Shown: positions 26,977 to 35,700 of the stretch, piece after piece
How the letters are laid out: each line of letters opens with the position of its first letter
How positions within the stretch are numbered: the stretch's first letter is position 1
Assembly: GCF_001297015.1 (NCBI RefSeq)
Contig: NZ_LIGE01000013.1
Span: 62,001-126,000 of the forward strand
Source of the DNA: Pseudomonas sp. RIT-PI-r
GTDB lineage: Bacteria > Pseudomonadota > Gammaproteobacteria > Pseudomonadales > Pseudomonadaceae
Reading direction: 5' to 3'
DNA: 64,000 nt
Program-made: the position numbers and the translations under genes
The notes under the pieces: model-generated
Seen by the model: only the letters and a program-made list of their open reading frames with translations
What the model was told of the DNA's origin: nothing
Database searches by the model: none

Positions 26977-27876
26977 TCAGTTGCTTGAGAGCTTGTCGCC
27001 CCGGGCGAATTTCCAGGTACGAATGATTTCCAGACGGTCGATATCCGACAAGTCCCCGGTAAACGGGGCAAACGGTGCCGCCAGTCGAACAATGCGCTGC
27101 GCCGCCTGATCCAGCAGCGGCTGGCCGGACGATTCCAGCACCAGCACTTCATACAGCGAACCGTCGCGGTTGATCGAAACCATCAGGCGCAAATTGCCGT
27201 AGATCTGCTTGCGCCGGGCTTCCTCGGGGTAATTGAGGTTACCGATGCGTTCGACCTTCTTGCGCCAGTCATCCTTGTACCAGGCACCCTTGTCGCGCAT
27301 GGTCGACGCCGCGCTCAAGCGGTGAATACGCGGGCGCTTGGCGTACAGCTGTTGTTCCTTGGCCAGTTCGGCTTCGAGGCTGGCGATGTCGCTGGACAGC
27401 TGCGAGCTATCGAACTCCGGTGCGTCGACCGTCGGTTTGACCTCGGTCTTGGTTTCTTCTTTCTTGGTCGGTGCTTTTTTCGGCTTCGGCGCAACGGTGG
27501 TCACCGCAGCCTTGGGCGCGGCTTCCTGCACTTGCGGCTTGGCGGCCGGTGGCGGGGTGACTTTCTTGACCTGATTGTCCTGGAATGGCGCGACCTCGGT
27601 GGTCTTTGGAATCGCCTTCTTGTCCAGCGTGCCGCTGCCTTCCTGATGTTCTTGGGCGAGAAAGTCAGCCTTCTCCGGCTTCTTTTCGCTCTTGAAGGTG
27701 GCGAGGGTGATTTCCAGGGTTTTGCTGATTTGCTTGGGCTCGACCATCGTGAAGCCGACACCGAGCAGCAGCGCCAAGTGGATCAGCGCCGCAAGAAACA
27801 GGGTAAATCCGAGGCGATCGGCCGGGCGCACGCCACGGTGGGCGAGTTCTGCGGGCAGATCGGACGGGAGGGTCAT
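26977..27876 (-). CDS. tonB: energy transducer TonB (TonB3-type, beside the pil-chp genes)
   Basis: 299 residues. One N-terminal membrane helix (LFLAALIHLALLLGVGFTMV, about 27-46), a long Pro/Lys/Glu-rich periplasmic spacer, and a C-terminal TonB domain (YPEEARRKQIYGNLRLMVSI) at about 210-299. It would pass proton-motive energy to outer-membrane transporters with ExbBD. Its position between algH and gshB next to pilG matches P. aeruginosa tonB3 (PA0406), reported to affect twitching motility. No good Shine-Dalgarno is visible; a strong hairpin ends 7 bases before the ATG. Confidence 0.9.
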   Translation of the reverse strand: MTLPSDLPAELAHRGVRPADRLGFTLFLAALIHLALLLGVGFTMVEPKQISKTLEITLATFKSEKKPEKADFLAQEHQEGSGTLDKKAIPKTTEVAPFQDNQVKKVTPPPAAKPQVQEAAPKAAVTTVAPKPKKAPTKKEETKTEVKPTVDAPEFDSSQLSSDIASLEAELAKEQQLYAKRPRIHRLSAASTMRDKGAWYKDDWRKKVERIGNLNYPEEARRKQIYGNLRLMVSINRDGSLYEVLVLESSGQPLLDQAAQRIVRLAAPFAPFTGDLSDIDRLEIIRTWKFARGDKLSSN

Positions 27877-27883
27877 GACAAGA

Positions 27884-27935
27884 AAACCAACATCGCGTTT
27901 TTCAGAGGCTGCGCATGATAACGCAATGTTGGTTT
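27884..27935 (-). terminator. 14-bp hairpin with T-rich tail between gshB and tonB
   Basis: On the minus strand AAACCAACATTGCG (27935-27922) pairs fully with CGCGATGTTGGTTT (27897-27884, one G-U), with a 24-base loop, followed by TTCTTG. This looks like an intrinsic terminator of gshB or an attenuator just before tonB, whose ATG is at 27876. Confidence 0.6.
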
Positions 27936-27983
27936 CACGCCTTGGGCTTCACGCTTCAAGCGACAGACTGCATGTGACGTGCA

Positions 27984-28955
27984 TCAAGCTTGTGGCATTT
28001 TGCCGGCGGCTTGCAGCTTCTTGGCGATCGCGTCCATCAACATGCCGCCAATGTCGGTGCCGAAGGCGTTGTCGATTTCACGGATGCAGGTCGGGCTGGT
28101 GACGTTGATTTCGGTCAGGCTTTCGCCAATCACGTCGAGACCGACGAACAGCAGGCCTTTTTCGCGCAAGGTCGGGCCGACTTGAGCCGCGATCCAGCGA
28201 TCCTTTTCAGTCAGCGGACGCGCTTCACCACGGCCACCGGCGGCGAGGTTGCCACGGGTTTCGCCCTGCGCCGGAATCCGCGCCAGGCAGTAATCCACCG
28301 GCTCGCCGTCGATCATCAGGATGCGTTTATCGCCGTCCTTGATTGCCGGCAGATAGGCTTGGCCCATGATCTGCTGGCCACCGAGGGCGGTCAGGGTTTC
28401 GAGAATCACCGACAGATTTGGATCACCGGCGCGGTGGCGGAAAATCGAAGTACCGCCCATGCCGTCCAGCGGCTTGAGGATCACGTCGCCGTGTTTGGCG
28501 GCGAACTCGCGCAGCACATCGGCGCGACGGCTGACGATGGTCGGCGGCGTGCACTGCGGGAACAGCGTGGCGAACAGCTTTTCATTGCAGTCGCGCAGGC
28601 TCTGCGGCTTGTTCACCACCAGTACGCCAGCGGTTTCAGCCTGTTCGAGCAGGTAGGTGGAGTAGACGAACTCCATGTCGAACGGCGGATCCTTGCGCAT
28701 CAGGATCACGTCGAGATCGCTCAGCAGGTTGTCCTGCTCGGCGTCCAGTTCGAACCATTTTTCCGGGTTGGCGAAGACTTTCAGCGGCTTCATGCGCGCC
28801 CGGGCCTGACCTTCACCCTGATACAGGTCGCGCTGTTCCATATAGAACAGTTCCCAGCCACGCTTCTGCGCGGCCAGCAGCATGGCCAGCGAGCTATCCT
28901 TTTTATAGGAGATGCTGGCGATAGGGTCCATGACAATCCCGACGCGAACGCTCAT
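27984..28955 (-). CDS. gshB: glutathione synthetase
   Basis: 323 residues. ATP-grasp ligase joining gamma-glutamylcysteine and glycine. Seen are the N-terminal VGIVMDPIASISYKKDSSLA, LMRKDPPFDMEFVYST, VVNKPQSLRDCNEKLF, LKPLDGMGGTSIFR (ATP-grasp loop) and DVIGESLTEINVTSPTC. Divergent from pilG, with which it shares a 225-bp region. Confidence 0.97.
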   Translation of the reverse strand: MSVRVGIVMDPIASISYKKDSSLAMLLAAQKRGWELFYMEQRDLYQGEGQARARMKPLKVFANPEKWFELDAEQDNLLSDLDVILMRKDPPFDMEFVYSTYLLEQAETAGVLVVNKPQSLRDCNEKLFATLFPQCTPPTIVSRRADVLREFAAKHGDVILKPLDGMGGTSIFRHRAGDPNLSVILETLTALGGQQIMGQAYLPAIKDGDKRILMIDGEPVDYCLARIPAQGETRGNLAAGGRGEARPLTEKDRWIAAQVGPTLREKGLLFVGLDVIGESLTEINVTSPTCIREIDNAFGTDIGGMLMDAIAKKLQAAGKMPQA

Positions 28956-29180
28956 TGGGTTTTCCTCGAAAATTGGCTACCGGATCGGTATTGAAAAAGT
29001 GCCGCCAGAGTGGCGCCGGGCGGGTTTTCGGTCAAGGAAAAACCCGTCGATAGATTGCATCTGGAGACTGTGCTAAAAAGGCTGGCGTAGCGTGCTGGCC
29101 CTTGAGCATCAAGGGTTTCGAGCCATTCATAACCGCAAAACGGACAAATTGATTCGCAAAGGCGACGGTAGAGCCCTCTT

Positions 29181-29585
29181 ATGGAACAGCAGTCCAGCGC
29201 CTTGAAGGTCATGGTGATCGACGACTCGAAAACGATTCGTCGCACCGCCGAAACATTGTTGAAGAATGTCGGTTGCGAAGTGATCACGGCGATCGACGGT
29301 TTCGACGCCCTGGCGAAGATCGCCGACAACCATCCCGGGATCATTTTTGTCGACATCATGATGCCGCGTCTGGATGGCTATCAGACCTGCGCTTTAATCA
29401 AGAACAACAGTGCGTTCAAGGCCACGCCGGTGATCATGCTGTCATCGCGTGACGGGCTGTTCGACAAGGCCAAGGGGCGGATTGTCGGTTCTGATCAATT
29501 TTTGACCAAGCCTTTCAGCAAGGAAGAACTGCTCAACGCGATTCAGGCCCATGTTCCGGGCTTTGCCGCCGTTTTGCCGCAGTAA
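29181..29585 (+). CDS. pilG: twitching motility response regulator PilG
   Basis: 134 residues, a single receiver domain: acidic pair VIDDS near 14, phosphoacceptor Asp58 in IIFVDIMMP, conserved Lys in FLTKPFSKEE. In P. aeruginosa ChpA phosphorylates PilG, which promotes pilus extension by PilB and cAMP signalling. First gene of the Pil-Chp operon. Confidence 0.95.
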   Translation: MEQQSSALKVMVIDDSKTIRRTAETLLKNVGCEVITAIDGFDALAKIADNHPGIIFVDIMMPRLDGYQTCALIKNNSAFKATPVIMLSSRDGLFDKAKGRIVGSDQFLTKPFSKEELLNAIQAHVPGFAAVLPQ

Positions 29586-29645
29586 GACACGTACAGTGAC
29601 GCTCGGCCAGCGGGCCGCGCGTCGACAAGAAAAATGGGGAAAACC

Positions 29646-30011
29646 ATGGCACGTATCCTGATCGTCGATGATTCGCCGACTGAAATGTACAAACTGACCG
29701 GCATGCTCGAAAAGCACGGTCATGAAGTGTTGAAGGCCGAGAATGGCGCCGACGGCGTGGCCCTGGCCCGTCAGGAAAAACCCGACGCCGTGCTGATGGA
29801 CATCGTCATGCCCGGCCTCAACGGTTTTCAGGCCACCCGCCAGTTGACCAAGGATGCCGACACCAGCCACATCCCGGTGATCATCATCACCACCAAGGAT
29901 CAGGAAACCGACAAGGTCTGGGGCACCCGTCAGGGCGCCAAGGACTACCTGACCAAACCGGTCGACGAAGACACCCTGATCAAGACCCTGAACAACGTAC
30001 TCAAAGGCTGA
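29646..30011 (+). CDS. pilH: twitching motility response regulator PilH
   Basis: 121 residues from the ATG at 29646. Single receiver domain with VDDS at 8-10, Asp52 in VLMDIVMPGLNG and YLTKPVDED. PilH is the second ChpA target and antagonises PilG output or serves as a phosphate sink. An in-frame earlier start at 29634 would add only four residues. Confidence 0.95.
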   Translation: MARILIVDDSPTEMYKLTGMLEKHGHEVLKAENGADGVALARQEKPDAVLMDIVMPGLNGFQATRQLTKDADTSHIPVIIITTKDQETDKVWGTRQGAKDYLTKPVDEDTLIKTLNNVLKG

Positions 30012-30021
30012 TCGCGCGACC

Positions 30022-30561
30022 ATGAGCGAATCGCTGACCGCGTTCGAACTGCTCTGGCAAATCGACCAGCGCTGCCGCTTGCTGGCGGCGGACCTGCCGT
30101 CGCAACCGGCGCGTCAGGATCGCTGGAGCGGCATCGGCTTTCGCCTCGGCGAGCATTGGTATGTGGCGCCGATGGGCGAAGTCAGCGAAGTGCTGCACGA
30201 ACCGCGCTTCACTCAATTGCCCGGGGTCAAGCCGTGGGTCAAAGGCGTGGCTAACCTGCGCGGGCGGCTGCTGCCGATCATGGACCTGTGCGGGTTCTTC
30301 GGGCATGAGCTGTCGCCGCTGCGTAAACAGCGGCGGGTATTGGTGGTCGAGCATGGCGATGTGTTTGCCGGGCTGATGGTCGATGAGGTTATTGGCTTGC
30401 AACATTTCGAGCAGGACAGCTTCGAACCGATCTCGATCAGCAAGCGCCAGGGCTCCAAGGCCGAGTTCGTCAAAGGCTATTTCCGCCGTGAGCAGAACTG
30501 GCGGGTGTTCAGCTTGTTCGCGTTGGCGAAATCCCCGGTGTTCATGAGCGTCGCGATATAG
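30022..30561 (+). CDS. pilI: CheW-like adaptor PilI
   Basis: 179 residues. One CheW domain (FRLGEHWYVAPMGEVSEVL through VKGVANLRGRLLPIMDLCGFFG to the GLMVDEVIGLQ strand) that couples the receptor PilJ to the kinase ChpA. Starts 10 bp after pilH. A REP pair separates it from pilJ, which is unusual inside an operon. Confidence 0.94.
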   Translation: MSESLTAFELLWQIDQRCRLLAADLPSQPARQDRWSGIGFRLGEHWYVAPMGEVSEVLHEPRFTQLPGVKPWVKGVANLRGRLLPIMDLCGFFGHELSPLRKQRRVLVVEHGDVFAGLMVDEVIGLQHFEQDSFEPISISKRQGSKAEFVKGYFRREQNWRVFSLFALAKSPVFMSVAI

Positions 30562-30581
30562 CCGTTACAACAAAGATCCCT

Positions 30582-30670
30582 TGTAGGAGTGAGCCTGCTC
30601 GCGATTCAGGCACCGCGGTGTATCAAGTACACCGCGTTATCGTTCAATCGCGAGCAGGCTCACTCCTACA
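30582..30670. repeat. REP pair (family A) inside the pil-chp operon
   Basis: TGTAGGAGTGAGCCTGCTCG arms, inverted, between pilI and pilJ in the same transcription unit. It could stabilise or attenuate the message and so set the pilGHI to pilJ-chpA ratio. Confidence 0.85.
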
Positions 30671-30705
30671 GGTTCTACCGGTGAGCTTCAAACAGGCGAG
30701 GACCG

Positions 30706-32751
30706 ATGATAAAAGCAAAAACAGGCAAGCCGGCGGAAGGATCGCGCAGTCGCTCGCAGATCATCGTGCTGTTCATCGCACTGATCGTGTTCATCATGCT
30801 GCTGTTCGCCAACTTCGCTTACCTCAACACCCAGGCGAACTACGACAAACAGTACATCGGCCACGCCGGTGAGCTGCGCGTGCTCTCGCAACGCATCGCC
30901 AAGAACGCCACCGAAGCCGCCGCCGGCAAGGCTGCCGCGTTCAAGTTGCTCAGCGATGCGCGCAACGATTTCGCCCAGCGCTGGGGTTACTTGAAGAAGG
31001 GTGATCCGGCCACTGGCCTGCCGCCAGCACCGGCCACCGTGCGCCCGGAAATGCGCGCCGTGCAGCTCGACTGGGAACGCCTGCTGAAAAATACCGACGC
31101 GATTCTCTCCAGCGAACAGACCGTGCTGTCGCTGCATCAGGTCGCCGCGACCCTGGCCGAAACCGTGCCGCAGTTGCAGATCGAATACGAAAAAGTCGTC
31201 GAAATCCTCCTTCAGCGTGGTGCACCGGCCGCGCAAGTGGCGATGGCCCAACGTCAGTCGTTGCTGGCTGAACGTATCCTCGGCGCGGTCAACACCGTGC
31301 TTGCCGGCGACGAAAACTCGCAGCAAGCTGCCGATGCCTTTGGCCGCGACGCCACCCGTTTCGGCCAAGTGCTTAACGGCATGCTGCAAGGCAACCCGGC
31401 GCTGAAAATCAGCCAGGTCGAAGACCGTGATGCCCGCGCGCGTTTGAGCGAAATCTCCGAGCTGTTCCAGTTCGTTTCCGGCTCGGTGGATGAAATCCTC
31501 GAGACCTCGCCAGAGCTGTTCAAGGTGCGTGAATCGGCGAGCAACATTTTCAGCCTCTCGCAAACCCTGCTCGACGAAGCCTCGCACCTGGCCACTCGCT
31601 TTGAGAACCTTGCCGGCGGGCGCAATACCGACACCATCGGTGGCTACGTTTTGGGCTTGCTGGCGCTGGCCTCGATCATCCTCATCGGTCTGGTGATGGT
31701 CCGCGAAACCAATCGGCAACTGCGCGAAACCGCCGAGAAGAACGAGCGCAATCAGAACGCGATCATGCGCCTGCTCGATGAAATCGAAGACCTCGCCGAT
31801 GGCGACCTCACCGTGACCGCCTCGGTGACCGAAGACTTCACCGGCACCATCGCCGACTCGATCAACTACTCCGTCGACCAACTGCGCGATCTGGTTGCGA
31901 CCATCAACCTCACCGCCGGCCAGGTCGCCGCAGCGGTGCAGGAAACCCAGGCCACCGCCATGCACCTGGCCCAAGCCTCGGAGCATCAGGCCCAGCAGAT
32001 TTCCGAAGCCTCGACGGCAATCAGCGACATGGCTGAATCCATCGATCAGGTTTCGGCCAACGCCGCCGAATCCTCTGCCGTAGCCGAGCGCTCCGTGGAG
32101 ATCGCCAACAAGGGCAACGAGGTGGTGCACAACACCATCCACGGCATGGACAACATTCGCGAACAGATTCAGGACACCGCCAAACGCATCAAGCGCCTCG
32201 GCGAGTCGTCGCAGGAAATCGGCGACATCGTCAGCCTGATCGACGACATCGCCGACCAGACCAACATCCTCGCCCTCAACGCGGCGATTCAGGCGTCCAT
32301 GGCCGGTGATGCCGGGCGCGGGTTTGCCGTGGTCGCGGACGAAGTGCAGCGCCTTGCCGAACGCTCGTCTGCTGCCACGCGACAGATCGAAACTCTGGTG
32401 CGGGCGATTCAGACCGACACCAACGAAGCCGTCATCTCGATGGAACAAACCACCACAGAAGTGGTGCGCGGCGCGCGACTGGCGCAGGATGCCGGTGTGG
32501 CCCTGGAAGAAATCGAAGGCGTGTCGAAGACCCTTGCGGCGCTGATTCAAAGCATCTCCAACGCGGCGCAGCAGCAAACGTCTTCCGCCGGGCAGATCTC
32601 GCTGACGATGAACGTGATCCAGCAGATCACCTCGCAGACCTCGTCCGGCTCCACGGCCACTGCGGAAAGCATCGGTAACCTGGCGAAAATGGCCAGTCAG
32701 TTACGCCGTTCGGTGTCCGGCTTCACCTTGCCGGCGGCGGAAAAAGTGTGA
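30706..32751 (+). CDS. pilJ: type IV pilus chemoreceptor PilJ
   Basis: 681 residues. TM1 at about 20-42, a periplasmic region of about 270 residues with two PilJ-type four-helix units, TM2 at about 313-332, a HAMP segment, and the cytoplasmic signalling domain whose tip reads [28 protein letters not shown]. There is no C-terminal pentapeptide tether. It senses pilin or surface contact and controls ChpA. It overlaps the GTG-prefixed reading frame of chpA, but not the chosen chpA start. Confidence 0.95.
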   Translation: MIKAKTGKPAEGSRSRSQIIVLFIALIVFIMLLFANFAYLNTQANYDKQYIGHAGELRVLSQRIAKNATEAAAGKAAAFKLLSDARNDFAQRWGYLKKGDPATGLPPAPATVRPEMRAVQLDWERLLKNTDAILSSEQTVLSLHQVAATLAETVPQLQIEYEKVVEILLQRGAPAAQVAMAQRQSLLAERILGAVNTVLAGDENSQQAADAFGRDATRFGQVLNGMLQGNPALKISQVEDRDARARLSEISELFQFVSGSVDEILETSPELFKVRESASNIFSLSQTLLDEASHLATRFENLAGGRNTDTIGGYVLGLLALASIILIGLVMVRETNRQLRETAEKNERNQNAIMRLLDEIEDLADGDLTVTASVTEDFTGTIADSINYSVDQLRDLVATINLTAGQVAAAVQETQATAMHLAQASEHQAQQISEASTAISDMAESIDQVSANAAESSAVAERSVEIANKGNEVVHNTIHGMDNIREQIQDTAKRIKRLGESSQEIGDIVSLIDDIADQTNILALNAAIQASMAGDAGRGFAVVADEVQRLAERSSAATRQIETLVRAIQTDTNEAVISMEQTTTEVVRGARLAQDAGVALEEIEGVSKTLAALIQSISNAAQQQTSSAGQISLTMNVIQQITSQTSSGSTATAESIGNLAKMASQLRRSVSGFTLPAAEKV

Positions 32752-32762
32752 TCGGAGCGGTT

Positions 32763-35700
32763 ATGGGTGACCGGCATGACTACGTGGCCCTCGAATGGGT
32801 CAAAGGCGAAATTGCCGAAACGCTGAGACAGGCGCATCAGGCGATTGAAGCCGTGCTCGACGATCCGCAGGCCTTCCCGGGGCTGGACGAGTGCCTGGCA
32901 TACATCCATCAGGTCCACGGCAGCCTGCAGATGGTCGAGTTCTACGGCGCAGCCTTGCTCGCCGAAGAGATGGAACATCTGGTCGAAGCCTTGCAGCACG
33001 AGCGCGTCAGCCATCGCGACGAAGCGCTGCACCTGTTGCTGCAAGCCCTCGGGCAATTGCCGATCTACCTCGACCGCGTGCAGAGCGCTCGGCGTGATTT
33101 GCCGTTGGTGGTGCTGCCGCTGATCAACGATCTGCGCAGCGCCCGGGGCGAAAGCCTGCTCTCGGAAACCAGTCTGTTCAGCCCGCAGCTCCCCGAACTG
33201 GCGCCGCTGCGGGCCGACGAACTGGCACTGCTCGAACCGACGGAACTGCCGAACGTACTGCGCAAATTACGCCAGATGCTGCAAATGGCGCTGGTCGGTT
33301 TACTGCGCGAACAAGATGACCAGACGCACCTCGAATACTTGGCCAAAGTCTTCACCCGCCTCGAAGCGCTGAGCGGTGATTCGCCCCTGAGCCCGTTGTG
33401 GCAGGTCGCCTCGGCGCTGGTCGAAGGCATGCGCGCAGGCGTGATCGCCAACAGTCCGGCGCTGCGCAGCCTGTTCAAGGACGCCGACAAAGAACTCAAG
33501 CGCCTGCTCGAGCAAGGCCTGTCCGGCCTTAATCAACCGGCGCCGGCGGAGCTGCTGAAAAGCCTGTTGTTCTATATTGCCAAAGCCGAACATCCCACCG
33601 GGCAGATGCTGACCATGAAAGATCGCTACTCCCTGGACGACGCGTTGCCCGACAGCGCGATGGTCGATGAAGAACGCGCGCGCCTGGCCGGCCCCGACCG
33701 CGATGCGATGCGCTCGGTGCTGGCAGCGCTGTGTGAGGAACTGGTGCGGGTCAAGGAACGCCTCGACCTGTTCGTGCGCAGCGACCGCCAGCACACTTCC
33801 GATCTGGAAAGCCTGCTGGCACCGCTGCGGCAGATCGCCGACACGCTCGCCGTGCTCGGTTTTGGCCAGCCGCGCAAAGTCATCATTGATCAATTGGCGG
33901 TGGTGCTCAGCCTCGCCCAGGGCCAGCGTGAGCCGAACGACGCGATCCTGATGGATGTTGCCGGCGCGCTGCTCTACGTCGAAGCGACGCTGGCCGGAAT
34001 GGTCGGCACCGTCGAGCCGGAAAATCCGGAAGACGCGCGCCTGCCAACCACAGACCTGACGCAGATTCACCAGATCGTGATCAAGGAAGCGCGCATCTGC
34101 CTGCAACAGGCCAAGGACATGATCGTCGACTACATCGACGCCGATTGGGATCGCCAGCAACTGCAACCGTTGCCGGCGCTGCTGACTCAGGTGCGCGGTG
34201 CGCTGGCGATGATTCCGTTGAATCGCGCGGCGAGTCTGGTCGAGGCGTGCAACGGTTTTATCCGCGAACATTTGCTAATCGATCCGCATGAGCCGGGCTG
34301 GGAGCAACTGGATCATCTGGCGGATGTCATCAGCAGCCTTGAGTATTACCTCGAACGCTTGAGCGACGATCCGCAGGCCCCCGGCGAACAACTGCTGGAT
34401 GTCGCGCAGAAATCCCTCGCCAGTCTCGGTTTCTTTCCCGATGAGCAGCCCGGTGCGCCGCACGTGCCAGTACTCGATGATGTCCTCAGCCCGAGCGAAG
34501 CGCTGGTGATGCAGGACATGCAGGCGCTGGATGACCCGGAAATCGTGCAGTCGCTGGCCGACGTTCTGGCCAGCCCGGTGTCTGCGGTCAACCCGCCAGC
34601 ACTGATCACCCCCGGCAGCCTGATGCCGCCACCGGCCGATGAAGAACCGGTCGACGATGAACTGCGCGAAGTGTTCCTCGAAGAGACCGACGAGGTCCTC
34701 GAAGTTCTCCACGAATACCTGCCGCGCTGGATCGCCAATTCGCAGGATCGTGATGCGCTGACCGAACTGCGCCGCGCTTTTCACACCCTCAAGGGCAGCG
34801 GGCGCATGGTCCGCGCGCTGATTCTCGGTGAGTTGGCCTGGTCGGTGGAAAACCTGCTCAACCGTGTGCTTGAACAAAGTGTCGAGCCGGGCTCGGTGGT
34901 GCAGCAAGTGCTGACCGACACCGTGCTGTTGTTGCCCGAGTTGATCAGCGAATTCGCCACCAACAGCCAACGCCAGCGCAGCGATGTCGATCAACTCGCT
35001 GCCCGCGCTCACGCCTTGGCCAAGGGGGACGAGCCGCTGGCTGCCGAAGACGTCGACGATGTCGCGGCGCTCGATCCGCTGCTGCTGGAAATCTTCCGCA
35101 AGGAAGCCGAAACCCACCTCGCCAGCCTCAATCGCTTCCTTGATCAGGCCGCCGAGCATGTGCCGTTGCAGGCCAGCGACGAATTGCAGCGCGCCCTGCA
35201 CACGCTCAAGGGCAGCGCGTCGATGGCAGGCGTGTTGCCGATTGCCGAACTGGCCGCATCGCTCGATCAATTGGCTCGGGAGTTCAAGGCGCATCAGTTG
35301 CCGCTGGACCTCGATGAAGTGGAATTGCTGCTGGAAGCCGAAGGCCTGTTTCGTATCGGCTTGCGCCAGCTCAAGCATGATCCGCTGGCGCCGATTGTCG
35401 GTGCGCAGTCGCTGATCAAACGCACCGACACACTGCTCGCCGAGCGCCTGGAAACCATCCTCAATGCGCCGAACACCGGCCTGCGGATCAAGCGTGATCC
35501 GCAACTGATCAACAACTTCCTCGCTCAAGGCATGGACATCCTGCTCGACGCCGAAAGCCTCTTGCAGCGCTGGCAGCAACACCCCGGTGAGCGTCAGGAA
35601 CTCAGCGCCTTGCTGGATGAACTGACGACGCTTGGCGAAGGCGCGCACATGGCCGATCTGCTGCCGGTCGATGTGCTCTGTGAAGCCTTGCTCGACCTGT

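Noticed and set aside
30688..32577. A 629-residue minus-strand frame opposite pilJ
   Set aside because: Shadow of pilJ; no start context, no known motifs.
32748..32762. GTG at 32748 as start of chpA
   Set aside because: It overlaps the pilJ stop but lacks a ribosome site, while the ATG at 32763 has GGAG at good spacing.
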